A DNA stretch of 61,295 bases from Zetaproteobacteria bacterium CG_4_9_14_3_um_filter_49_83 (GTDB lineage Bacteria; Pseudomonadota; Zetaproteobacteria; Mariprofundales; Mariprofundaceae): NCBI GenBank assembly GCA_002791545.1, contig PFXG01000018.1:1-61295 (forward strand). The letters run 5' to 3'. Of the stretch, positions 35,697-43,587 are shown piece by piece. The translations under genes were made by a program, and so were the position numbers. Each line of letters starts with the position of its first letter. The first letter of the stretch is position 1. The notes under the pieces were generated by a model that was given only the letters and a program-made list of their open reading frames with translations, had not been told where the DNA came from and made no database searches.

Positions 35697-36608
35697 CTAT
35701 TTTTTATTTTTCAGCTTTTCTAAAAGCGCGACTTCAACGGGTTTACTCGCTTCACCAAAATAGAGCGTTTGATGCGGGAAGGGGATTTCAATGTTTGCAT
35801 CGTCAAAGGCCAGCTTGATTCGGCGTAGATATTCTCGGCCGACCTGCCATTGGCGGATGGGTTTTGTCTTGATCCGGCCTTTGATGACCACCGCCGAGCT
35901 GTCAAATTTATCAACACCGAAAATTTCAGGCTCTTCAATCATGTATGAGCCAAGGATTTCTTCCTGTTTCATTGCAGCGCCAACGCGGCTCATCACTTCA
36001 ATCACCTTGTCCGTATTTTCTTTATAGGCAACGCCGATCTCAAACACATAAGCCGACCAGTCATTGGTCAGATTGCTGAGTGTGGTGACCGTGCCGTTGG
36101 GGAAAATATGCACAATGCCGCCCAGATCGCGCAGGACAAGGGTGCGGAAATTCACTTCTTCCACCAGTCCCCCAGTACCATTAACGATAGCTACATCACC
36201 CACACGTACCTGATTTTCAAGAATAAAGAAGAACCCGGCAATAAAGTCGCGAACCAGATTTTGTGCCCCGAAGCCGACGGCCAGTCCGACAATGCCGGCA
36301 CTGGCCAGCACCGGCGTGACATCAACACCGATCTCTTTAAGTAAAATGAGAATGGTGGTGACCCAAAGGAGAATAAGGACAGCCTGTTTTATCAGGCGTA
36401 TCAGAGTCTCCACCCGTTTCTCGGACTCTGAAAGCGGTTCGCCGGCTGAGGTGCTTTGTTCAAGCAGATGTTGTTCAAGTTGGCCTAATATCTTCTGCAA
36501 GATAAACATAGCCAACCATGCCAAAGAGAGAACTATCAAAATTCGGGTGCTGGTGAATATGATCTGTTCCCAGTTAATCCCCTGAAATTGATGTAAGAAA
36601 ATATCCAT
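35697..36608 (-). CDS. mscS: Small-conductance mechanosensitive channel family protein
   Basis: A 303-residue MscS-type channel. There is one N-terminal membrane segment (about 19-40) and a second (about 70-90). The pore-lining TM3 follows, LASAGIVGLAVGFGAQNLVRDFIAGFFFILENQ (key part GLAVGFGAQNLVRDFIAG), and the beta domain with VGDVAIVNGTGGLVEEV and IHIFPNGTVTTLSN. The C-terminal alpha/beta vestibule ends IEIPFPHQTLYFG. The channel opens on membrane tension and lets solutes out during osmotic downshift. The length is like E. coli MscS. Confidence 0.92.
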   Translation of the reverse strand: MDIFLHQFQGINWEQIIFTSTRILIVLSLAWLAMFILQKILGQLEQHLLEQSTSAGEPLSESEKRVETLIRLIKQAVLILLWVTTILILLKEIGVDVTPVLASAGIVGLAVGFGAQNLVRDFIAGFFFILENQVRVGDVAIVNGTGGLVEEVNFRTLVLRDLGGIVHIFPNGTVTTLSNLTNDWSAYVFEIGVAYKENTDKVIEVMSRVGAAMKQEEILGSYMIEEPEIFGVDKFDSSAVVIKGRIKTKPIRQWQVGREYLRRIKLAFDDANIEIPFPHQTLYFGEASKPVEVALLEKLKNKK

Positions 36609-37043
36609 AACATGCTCCTTTTTTTCCCAGGCTTAACGTAATCTTGTCCATAGTCCGGGATACCCATAGTCCGGGATACCCATAGTCCGGGACAGGACTC
36701 TCTGGCAATCACCATGTGCGTGCACACGCATCTTTTTAGTCAAATTCAGTGAACGTTGTGAATCAAATTTGATGGCGCTGTGTATGCCCGTTGCGGGCCT
36801 GAGTTGATGGGGATGTAAGCTCCCGGTGTGTGAATCCTTTCGTCAAGATGGTGAAACAAATATCAGTCGAAGGCAAGGGCGAAGCCGCAAGGCATGAGCG
36901 GTGGATTGCAAAACGAAAAGTTAAAAACTGCAATCAATCGAGTCTGCAGCTGTGATTTTGTGTGTGTGCCCGGAGCATGATACGGGTGATATATCAAACT
37001 GAATGTATTACATTGGCGCTTGGCTGCAAGCGAGGGAACTGAT
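36609..37043. other. Intergenic region with a 16-bp tandem repeat
   Basis: About 435 bp between divergent mscS and the cytochrome b561 gene. Three head-to-tail copies of a 16-bp unit CCATAGTCCGGGATAC lie at 36648-36695 (third copy imperfect). The copies are upstream of mscS. No gene recognised in the rest. Confidence 0.6.
36648..36695 (+). repeat. Three 16-bp direct repeats
   Basis: Units at 36648-36663, 36664-36679 and 36680-36695. The first two are identical and the third differs at its last bases. They lie 40-90 bp upstream of the mscS start, so they could be repeated regulator sites or simple replication slippage. Confidence 0.85.
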
Positions 37044-37721
37044 ATGAGTGATGTTGTTACAAATGAAGTTTATGCGAGACCAATCCGGATTTTTCATAGT
37101 GTTTTTGCCTTATGTATGATGACGCAACTGGCAGTTGGCGAGTTGATGGATGTTCCGGAAGTGGAAAAAGAATATGAAGCATCCATCCAATGGGTGACTT
37201 CTGCAATTGCGCACGAAGCTCATCACACGCCTGTTGTGGTCGGCGGTGCTGTTGAAAAGACGCCGGGTTTTGAAATGCACGAGTTGCTGGGTTTAACCAT
37301 CGCTACGCTGCTGCTGGTTCGCATCATTCTTGCTATGAGTTCACTGCCGGGGGCGAACTGGCGGTATCTTTTTCCCTGGCTGTTTGCAGCAGGGCGTAAG
37401 CAGCTTGGGCAAGAGGTGAAGTTGCAAGTGGCGGGATGGAAGCAGATAAAACTTGCAGCCCCTGAAGATGGTGAATCAGTTGCCCGCAGTGTGCATGGTC
37501 TCATCCTGTTGGCATCCGTAGTGATGGGTGTGACAGGTACACTTCTTTTCTTTGGCTGGAGTACAACGGCTCCGCAAGTTGAGTGGGTGGAAATTGTCGC
37601 AGAAGTGCATGAGTTGGTGGTGGGTGCATTAGAGGCTCTGTTAGCAGCACATATTTTGGCGGTTATTCTGCATCAGCGTCAGGGTCATGATATCATCAGT
37701 CGAATTAAGCCAACGGCTTAA
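37044..37721 (+). CDS. Cytochrome b561-type membrane protein
   Basis: A 225-residue membrane cytochrome of the b561/Ni-Fe-hydrogenase b-type family. It has four membrane helices with histidines in the expected places: IFHSVFAL (helix 1), EMHELLG (helix 2), SVHGLIL (helix 3) and EVHELVVGALEALLAAHILAV (helix 4). Such proteins exchange electrons between quinone and a periplasmic partner. The partner is unknown, since neighbouring genes give no hint. ATG 37044 is preferred over the upstream in-frame start at 37020 because of the GAGGGA ribosome site. Confidence 0.82.
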   Translation: MSDVVTNEVYARPIRIFHSVFALCMMTQLAVGELMDVPEVEKEYEASIQWVTSAIAHEAHHTPVVVGGAVEKTPGFEMHELLGLTIATLLLVRIILAMSSLPGANWRYLFPWLFAAGRKQLGQEVKLQVAGWKQIKLAAPEDGESVARSVHGLILLASVVMGVTGTLLFFGWSTTAPQVEWVEIVAEVHELVVGALEALLAAHILAVILHQRQGHDIISRIKPTA

Positions 37722-37979
37722 TTTTCACGGGTGAATAAATGCAATGTCCGATTTACCGATACTGTTTTTTATTATTGCGAAAGTGATCAGGGTCAAAATC
37801 AAGCCTTTGTAACAACGTCCTTAAGTTTTTTGCCTTGAAGCCGGAGGTGGGATGTAAACTTTCGACAACGGTATTTTGCGCTAGTGTTGCGTATCCAGTT
37901 GTGTACAGCTTACCTTCTCGCTATGTTCGGTATCGGAACGAATGCAAGTCAGAAAAGAGTTTTTGTGCGGGAGGGGAAT
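37722..37979. other. Intergenic region
   Basis: About 260 bp between two plus-strand genes. No gene, RNA or strong hairpin recognised. Confidence 0.3.
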
Positions 37980-38567
37980 ATGCTGTTGTTTTACATGTTG
38001 ATTGTTGCCTGTCTACTTGCTTTGACATTGATCATTGTGGCTATAAAACGTATCAGTAAAGAAGGACTGACCGTTACCGATACCAGGCAACATTTTGTTC
38101 GCTCGGTCGAGGATGTAAAACGGCAGCTTGAGCAGGAGCGAAAGGAAGCCAGTATTACTGAAAAGTTGGATGAAGCCGGTAGTATCTTCTATTCCAGCCA
38201 CGGATTCGGTAAGTGTGTGGACGAATCGGTGGAAAATGCCGCCCTTAAAGTGGAAGTAGAGCTGAGTATGGCGGGTATTCATGTCATCGATAAGATCGAT
38301 ATCAACAAGTTGCTGGGGCGTGTAAATAAAGCGCCATACTTTTCAATCATTTTCTGCGACCGGAAGATCGCCGTTACCGCACTGGAAACTGATCCTTCAC
38401 TGGGTCTGCTGCAGTTTACGGCCATCATCAGAAAGGATTTCGACGATACCGTGAAGGTTGAGTTCATGGACCCTGTACGGGTAGTTAAAGCGGACAAGCT
38501 TAGTGCATCAAATCAGGCAGCACTTAATCTGAAGGAGACACTAATCCGCATCCTCAACAGTTTCTAG
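37980..38567 (+). CDS. Hypothetical single-pass membrane protein
   Basis: A 195-residue protein of no recognised family. It has one N-terminal membrane helix (about 2-20), a basic stretch, a short charged helix (VKRQLEQERKEASITEKLDEA, about 45-65, part quoted: EERKE-like charged run) and a soluble alpha/beta domain. The ATG at 37980 is supported by the ribosome site GGAGGGG; an upstream in-frame start at 37884 lacks one. Its 3' end directly abuts the MITE-like repeat at 38566, which supplies the end of its stop codon region. Confidence 0.55.
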   Translation: MLLFYMLIVACLLALTLIIVAIKRISKEGLTVTDTRQHFVRSVEDVKRQLEQERKEASITEKLDEAGSIFYSSHGFGKCVDESVENAALKVEVELSMAGIHVIDKIDINKLLGRVNKAPYFSIIFCDRKIAVTALETDPSLGLLQFTAIIRKDFDDTVKVEFMDPVRVVKADKLSASNQAALNLKETLIRILNSF

Positions 38568-38731
38568 GAGGCTGTCCGAGAATAGGAATCGTCGCGAGGG
38601 AAAGCGGGATTGATTCAATTTCCCCGTTCATTTGAGACAAATACTGCTTGTATTTCATGAGAGTGAACGGGGGAAGTGGCCAATATCCGCTTTTCCGCAG
38701 TAGGTTCTTCTATTCTTGGACAGGCTCCTGG
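38566..38731. mobile_element. MITE-like element with 20-bp-class terminal inverted repeats
   Basis: The left end AGGAGGCTGTCCGAGAATAG (38566-38585) is inverted at the right end (about 38709-38731; the revcomp starts AGGAGCCTGTCCAAGAATAG). An internal inverted repeat pairs TTTCCCCGTTCA with TGAACGGGGGAA (around 38620-38676). The whole is about 166 bp with no transposase. The right half recurs at 3955-4009. These features suit a non-autonomous element or fused IS ends. Confidence 0.6.
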
Positions 38732-38851
38732 TTGATTGAGAATGACAGCAGCTCTTGCTTCAATGCGTTGAAACCTGTGGGAGTTCTGAATGAAACAAAA
38801 TAGCAATAGGATTATTGATGCGCATGATGCTAGCCCCAAGCTGGGCATATA

Positions 38852-39121
38852 GTGATGGTGTTTTCATCCTATCACATTGTCGATACGGGAGTTACCACAT
38901 TTTATGGCAGCTCATCCATTATCTCCGCACCCAAAGCCGGTGATGCATACTTCGGACAAGATGCCCAATATCAAATCAATTCTCCTTCTTATACCGATAA
39001 CACTGGTTTAATTTGGCAGAAGATGATGGATGAAAAGTTGTCATTTGATGAGGTGTTAAGAAAAAGTAAAAGGATGCGTCGGAATACGCAGTTTCGACAA
39101 AGCTGCTTAAAGAGATCATGA
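38852..39121 (+). pseudogene. DUF1566-domain (Lcl-like) protein fragment
   Basis: The reading frame has the start of a DUF1566/Lcl-type domain: YHIVDTGVTTFYG, GQDAQYQINSPSYTDN and TGLIWQKM are family-typical. It lacks a signal peptide and the spacer normally found between SYTDN and TGLIWQ. After LSFDEVL the residues stop resembling the family (basic run RKSKRMRRN), which suggests a frameshift or deletion. It lies between the MITE-like element and an IS4 fragment. Confidence 0.5.
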
Positions 39122-39286
39122 AGCCACGTTTTATTTCAAGTGCTGGCGAAACAAAATCCTCGGCGCCAACTTCCTGATCCGATTCGGGCTGATCTCTTGC
39201 GAAACGCAAAGTGACACTCAGGAGACTATCCATGCTTGAGCGCGACAAAGAGTACAATTAGTGCATTTAGTAAACCATCACCGTAA

Positions 39287-39784
39287 TTGCCTCTGGAATG
39301 GCTGCTTTTAACCTCCTTGCCTGTTTCAACATTCAGTCAGGCAAAAGTTATTGCTCAATGGTATGGTATTCGCTGGTGTATTGAGGTTTACTTTCATGTG
39401 CTGAAAAGCGGCTGCCAAATTAGTGAGCTTCAGCTTGAGACAATAGAGAGGCAGCTTGCCTGTTTGGCGCTGTATATGATCATTGCGTGGCGCATTATGT
39501 TTATCACGATGCTTGCCCGAACATGTTCGAGTGTTGATTGTGAAGTGATTTTTGATCGCATGGAGTGGCAGGCCGCTTATATTGTGTACCACCATGAATC
39601 TCCGCCAGCCACTCCTATATCTTTGGGTGAAATGGTGACTCTGGTAGCTTGCCTTGGCGGTTACCTCAATCGGAAAAATGATGCTCCTCCAGGCCCAAAG
39701 ACCATTTGGAGAGGATTACAGCGAATCCGAGATTATGCAGTGGCATTGGATGCTAACAAACATCTGGGGGAACGATGTGTATAA
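39287..39784 (+). mobile_element. IS4-family (Tn5-like) transposase fragment
   Basis: The C-terminal part of an IS4/Tn5-type transposase. The YREK signature is complete, Y-x2-R-x3-E-x6-K in YGIRWCIEVYFHVLKSGC (about residues 27-44), so the catalytic Glu is present. GGYLNRK and KTIWRGLQRIRDY near the end are typical. A stop codon lies directly upstream (39284) and the DDE Asp residues of the N-terminal half are absent. The element is a truncated relic and I could not find its terminal repeats. Confidence 0.75.
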
Positions 39785-39895
39785 CGTTGAGCGCAGGAAC
39801 GTGAGAACGTGCAATTGTTTTGAACCACTGCGGGCAATGATTCGTGAGATCAAGTTCAGTGCGATTTTAACTTTTAAAATGGAGGTTAGTTACCC

Positions 39896-40198
39896 ATGAA
39901 ACCAGGCAAGAGAGACATACCCGTCAAAATAAAAATTCAGGGCAGGCAATTGGAAGAGTTGCAAGCTCATACAGTACATATGTGCGAAGCATATGGTCTG
40001 GATACTAAAGTTTATAACTACAAGGGCGTTCGTCCTATATCCTTCTACCGATGGGATCTGGACTGCTTGATTGATGTGATGGATTATGTGCTGGCTGACA
40101 AAAAAAAGTACCCCGATCCATATGACGAAGGATATATAGCGCTTAGCTCATTAAATGTGGAATTGAAGCGCAGATACAAAGAGCTGTATGAAAGCTAA
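39896..40198 (+). CDS. Hypothetical 100-residue protein
   Basis: A small soluble protein I do not recognise. It begins with basic residues, has two predicted helices (RQLEELQAHTVHMCEAYGL and LDCLIDVMDYVLAD), and ends with a charged tail KRRYKELYES. A ribosome site (TGGAGG) lies about 13 bases upstream of the ATG. It follows the IS4 fragment and precedes the AAA/Toprim pair on the same strand, so it may be an accessory gene of the defence island. Confidence 0.5.
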   Translation: MKPGKRDIPVKIKIQGRQLEELQAHTVHMCEAYGLDTKVYNYKGVRPISFYRWDLDCLIDVMDYVLADKKKYPDPYDEGYIALSSLNVELKRRYKELYES

Positions 40199-40325
40199 AC
40201 CCCAGTTGCTTGCGTTCTTGCGTGGGAACAGAAAATGGGTCTGTGTTCGAGCATTGAATATGATGAAGTTGACCTGTCCACTGCCAACACTTTGATTTGC
40301 CTGTAACTGCTACCGAGGGATCGTC

Positions 40326-41465
40326 ATGATTAATGAAGTATATATTGATAATTTTAAGTCGTTGGTTGGCTTCAGGATGAAGTTTGCCAAGTTTAATTGT
40401 CTTATCGGGCTTAATGGTGCAGGTAAATCTACTGTTCTTCAGGCGCTCGATTTTTTGGCGCAGTTGATGCAGGGCGATATCAATGGCTGGCTGGAGGAGA
40501 GGTACTGGGATAAGAGCGAATTAAACAGCAAACTGAGTAAAAAACAGAATATCAGTTTTGAGGTAACCAGTAGCCAAAAAGCGGCGGGTGAATTGAAGTG
40601 GTTCGGTGAGTTTAACCGTCAGAAGCTTTATTGTTCATCTGAAACGATCACGTTGAACGGCAAAACATTACTGAAAGTTGCCGATGGACGTTTTGCAATC
40701 AATGGTGATATCAGTCAGCCCATCATATTTTCATACCAGGGTTCTATTTTGTCCGTCTTAAAAGAGAAAGAGCTTTCAGACGGGTTGCTCGCACTCAAGA
40801 CGGAACTTTCATCAATGAAATCGATGGATTTGCTCTCGCCTCACCTGCTGCGTCAAAAGGCGCGGGAAAGCGGCATGGATGTCGGTCTTGGCGGTGAAAA
40901 GCTATCGGCTTTTCTGCATGAGCTTTCCAGTGAAAAGCGTGTGATGTTGGAACAATCCCTGAAAAGCTATTACCCAAGCTTCAGCACATATCAGACAAGC
41001 GCGATGAAATCGGGCTGGAAGAAACTATCAGTTCATGAAATGTTTGACGGTCAGCCTGTAGAGACAGAGGCAAGGCACATGAATGATGGCATGTTGCGTA
41101 TCATGGCCATTGTGGCGCAAACATTGGCCGAACACTCATTCCTGCTCTTTGATGAGATTGAAGATGGAATCAATCCAGAGTTGATTGAACAGTTGGTAGA
41201 TCAACTGGTCGATGCACCGCAGCAAATGTTGGTGACAACCCACAGTCCGATGATTTTGAACTATCTGGAAGATGAAGTCGCCATTGCTGGGGTGCAGCTA
41301 ATCTATAAAAATAAACAGGGGCTTACTCGGGCCAAAGCGTTTTTTAAAATTCCATCCATGGCTGAAAAACTCCGGCTGATGGGGCCGGGTGAGGTGTTTG
41401 TTGATACAGAACTGAAGACGCTTGTTAATGAACTGATTGAGAACCCTGAGGGGTCAGCGTCTTGA
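40326..41465 (+). CDS. AAA-family ATPase (OLD/RecF-like), defence-associated
   Basis: A 379-residue ABC-type ATPase of the AAA_15/AAA_21 group. It starts with VYIDNFKSLVGF and a Walker A LIGLNGAGKSTVLQAL (about 27-42). The ABC-like signature region is METEARHMNDGMLRIMAI-like (RHMNDGMLRIMAI). Walker B is SFLLFDEIEDGINPELIEQL (about 273-292), and the switch His is in QQMLVTTHSPMIL. Single-gene OLD nucleases fuse such an ATPase to a Toprim domain; here the next gene overlaps by 4 bp and looks like that Toprim partner. I infer an anti-phage or nucleic-acid-damage effector pair. Confidence 0.78.
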   Translation: MINEVYIDNFKSLVGFRMKFAKFNCLIGLNGAGKSTVLQALDFLAQLMQGDINGWLEERYWDKSELNSKLSKKQNISFEVTSSQKAAGELKWFGEFNRQKLYCSSETITLNGKTLLKVADGRFAINGDISQPIIFSYQGSILSVLKEKELSDGLLALKTELSSMKSMDLLSPHLLRQKARESGMDVGLGGEKLSAFLHELSSEKRVMLEQSLKSYYPSFSTYQTSAMKSGWKKLSVHEMFDGQPVETEARHMNDGMLRIMAIVAQTLAEHSFLLFDEIEDGINPELIEQLVDQLVDAPQQMLVTTHSPMILNYLEDEVAIAGVQLIYKNKQGLTRAKAFFKIPSMAEKLRLMGPGEVFVDTELKTLVNELIENPEGSAS

Positions 41466-42181
41466 TCTTGCTACTCAGTGGTGAAGGTCCATCAGATATT
41501 GGTACCTGTGATAACATGACAGGTTTTTGTGATTGCTCATCTTTTGTGCCCGGGCCGATGGCAGTTTTTGTCGACCAGTTGGTTGAGATTGTTCTTGGTT
41601 ACTCATGTCTAGGAATTGGTTGTCTACGGTTTGTCAGTGAACATCAGCTGAAAGAAATTGGCAGCGGTTTGAAGCAAAAACGTCGTCTTACGTTACCCGG
41701 TAAAAAGAAGCAACGGGAAACAGGTTATTTTGAGAAAAATGCACGGGCGCTGGCGGTCACAGCCAAACAGCTGATGGTTGAATTGAATGATGAAGTGGTC
41801 GCGGTTCTTTTTCGTGATGTAGATGGTACCAGATCGACGAAGCGTGGGCTTTACGAAGCTAAGCGAGATTCGATGATGCGGGGCTTTGAAATGGAAGAAT
41901 ATGCCAAAGGTATTCCCATGATGCCAAATCCACAGTCCGAGGCGTGGTTATTGTGCGCTGTGCAAGAGAGTCCATACGATAACTGCGATAAGCTTGAAAA
42001 TATGTCGGGCAATGACAATAGCCCCAATGATTTGAAGACGCAGCTGGAAAAGACGATCGGTGAACATGTAGGCGCTCAAGAACTGGCTGAAATGGCTTTG
42101 GATGGAAGAATTGATGTACATCGGATTGATATGCCAAGCATGAATTGGTTTAAAAAACGGTTGAGTGAGGCTCTCTCATGA
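41462..42181 (+). CDS. Toprim-like (DUF4276-type) putative nuclease
   Basis: A 239-residue protein overlapping the AAA ATPase gene by 4 bp. It begins LLLSGEGPSDIG, matching the N-terminal Glu motif of Toprim-like folds. The acidic pair is in VAVLFRDVDGTRST (DxD, about 115-128), and PMMPNPQSEAWLLCAV (about 154-169) is the late conserved element of DUF4276 proteins. This suggests a metal-dependent nuclease acting with the ATPase, like a split OLD system. Family-level assignment is by motif pattern only. Also comparable to PARIS-like AAA/Toprim pairs, though I cannot confirm membership. Confidence 0.6.
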   Translation: MILLLSGEGPSDIGTCDNMTGFCDCSSFVPGPMAVFVDQLVEIVLGYSCLGIGCLRFVSEHQLKEIGSGLKQKRRLTLPGKKKQRETGYFEKNARALAVTAKQLMVELNDEVVAVLFRDVDGTRSTKRGLYEAKRDSMMRGFEMEEYAKGIPMMPNPQSEAWLLCAVQESPYDNCDKLENMSGNDNSPNDLKTQLEKTIGEHVGAQELAEMALDGRIDVHRIDMPSMNWFKKRLSEALS

Positions 42182-42232
42182 ACCGCATCTCTCAGTTACG
42201 AAATAATTTTAATGTATGGAATGTAGCCTGAT

Positions 42233-43585
42233 ATGAGCGAATCGCAGCATGTGGAGTGGAAAGAGTCGTGGCGGGATGAATACCTGAAATGGGTCTGCGG
42301 CTTTGCCAATGCTGATGGTGGCGTGTTGATTGTCGGGCGTAATGATGAAGGCGAAGCGGTGGGTATTGCTGATGCGCGCCAGCTTTTGGAAACGCTTCCC
42401 AACAAAGTGCGCGATTTGCTGGGCATCATTGTGGATGTGAATTTAGTCGAAGAAGCTGGTAAGCAGATGCTTGAGATTGTGGTGGAGCCTTACCCTTATC
42501 CCATCAGTTACAAAGGCCAATACCATTACCGCACGGGTAGCACCAAGCAGGAGCTCAAAGGCGCTGCGCTGGATCAGTTTTTGCTCAAGAAGCAGGGCAA
42601 GCGCTGGGATGGTGTGCCTGTTCCCCATGTGACCGCCGATGATTTGAACGCCAAGACATTCGATGATTTCAAAGCCCAAGCGATGAAGAGCAAGCGGGTG
42701 GATGAAGAGGTGCTGGGTGAGAGCAATGCCCACTTGCTTGAAAGATTGCACCTTAATGATGGCGCGTATTTGAAACGCGCAGCTGTTTTGTTGTTTCATC
42801 CTGACCCTGAGCGCTTTGTGACCGGGGCTTATGTGAAGATTGGTTACTTTGCATCGGATGATGATTTGCGCTATCAGGATGAGGTGCATGGTAATCTCTT
42901 TGAACAGGTGAAAGGTTGTTTGGATCTGTTGCGCACCAAATATATGAAGGCTGAAATTCGCTATGAAGGCGCGCAGCGGATTGAGGAGTTTTCTTACCCT
43001 GATGCAGCTCTGCGTGAAGCCTTGCTCAATGCCATTGCGCACAAGGATTACAGCGGCGGCACACCCATTCAAATCAGTGTGTACGACAATAAAATGATGT
43101 TTTGGAATGAAGGGAAATTGCCTGAGCATTGGACGATAGCGCAACTGAGCGAGAAACATCCCTCCAAACCGCACAATCCCGATATTGCCAATGCCTTCTT
43201 TCGCGCTGGGCTCATTGAATCGTGGGGTAGAGGCACACTGAAAATTCTTAAGGCGTGTGCTGATGCTGGGTTGCCTGTGCCGACCTATAAGTATGACCTT
43301 TCTGGTTTTATCTTGGAAATGCCGGGGAAAACGCGGGTGGAAACGCCGGGGAAAACAGCCCAAGAAAAGTTGGGTGAAAAGTTGGGTGAAAAGTTGGGTG
43401 AAAACAGGCAGGCGATTGTGAGTGCCATGGACAGTGAACCCACCATTACCATAACTGAATTGGCTAACAAGCTGGGGCTGAGCACGACGGCTATTGAGAA
43501 TAATGTTAAATGGCTTAGAGAAAAGGGTTATATACAGCGGGTTGGCCCTGCAAAAGGCGGCTACTGGAAGGTGTTGGGGGAATAG
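42233..43585 (+). CDS. AlbA_2-domain ATP-binding/HTH protein, RM-associated
   Basis: A 450-residue protein with an N-terminal AlbA_2 (divergent AAA_4) domain: HVEWKESWRDEYLKWVCGFANADGGVLIVG. A GHKL-like region follows (YPDAALREALLNAIAHKDYS, FWNEGKLPEHW, AFFRAGLIESWGRGTLKI), then a C-terminal winged helix (ITITELANKLGLSTTAIENNVKWL). Such genes are frequently found between hsdS and hsdR in type I restriction loci. The linker contains three exact 12-bp units at 43364-43399 that encode the repeated GEKL stretch. It directly precedes hsdR (3 bp), so it is part of that operon. Confidence 0.8.
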   Translation: MSESQHVEWKESWRDEYLKWVCGFANADGGVLIVGRNDEGEAVGIADARQLLETLPNKVRDLLGIIVDVNLVEEAGKQMLEIVVEPYPYPISYKGQYHYRTGSTKQELKGAALDQFLLKKQGKRWDGVPVPHVTADDLNAKTFDDFKAQAMKSKRVDEEVLGESNAHLLERLHLNDGAYLKRAAVLLFHPDPERFVTGAYVKIGYFASDDDLRYQDEVHGNLFEQVKGCLDLLRTKYMKAEIRYEGAQRIEEFSYPDAALREALLNAIAHKDYSGGTPIQISVYDNKMMFWNEGKLPEHWTIAQLSEKHPSKPHNPDIANAFFRAGLIESWGRGTLKILKACADAGLPVPTYKYDLSGFILEMPGKTRVETPGKTAQEKLGEKLGEKLGENRQAIVSAMDSEPTITITELANKLGLSTTAIENNVKWLREKGYIQRVGPAKGGYWKVLGE

Positions 43586-43587
43586 GA

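Noticed and set aside
38976-39257. 93-codon minus-strand frame in the IS region
   Set aside because: No family motif or ribosome site; lies in scrambled DNA between fragments.
42443-43363. 306-codon minus-strand frame
   Set aside because: Antisense to the AlbA_2 gene, no motifs, codon pattern of a shadow.
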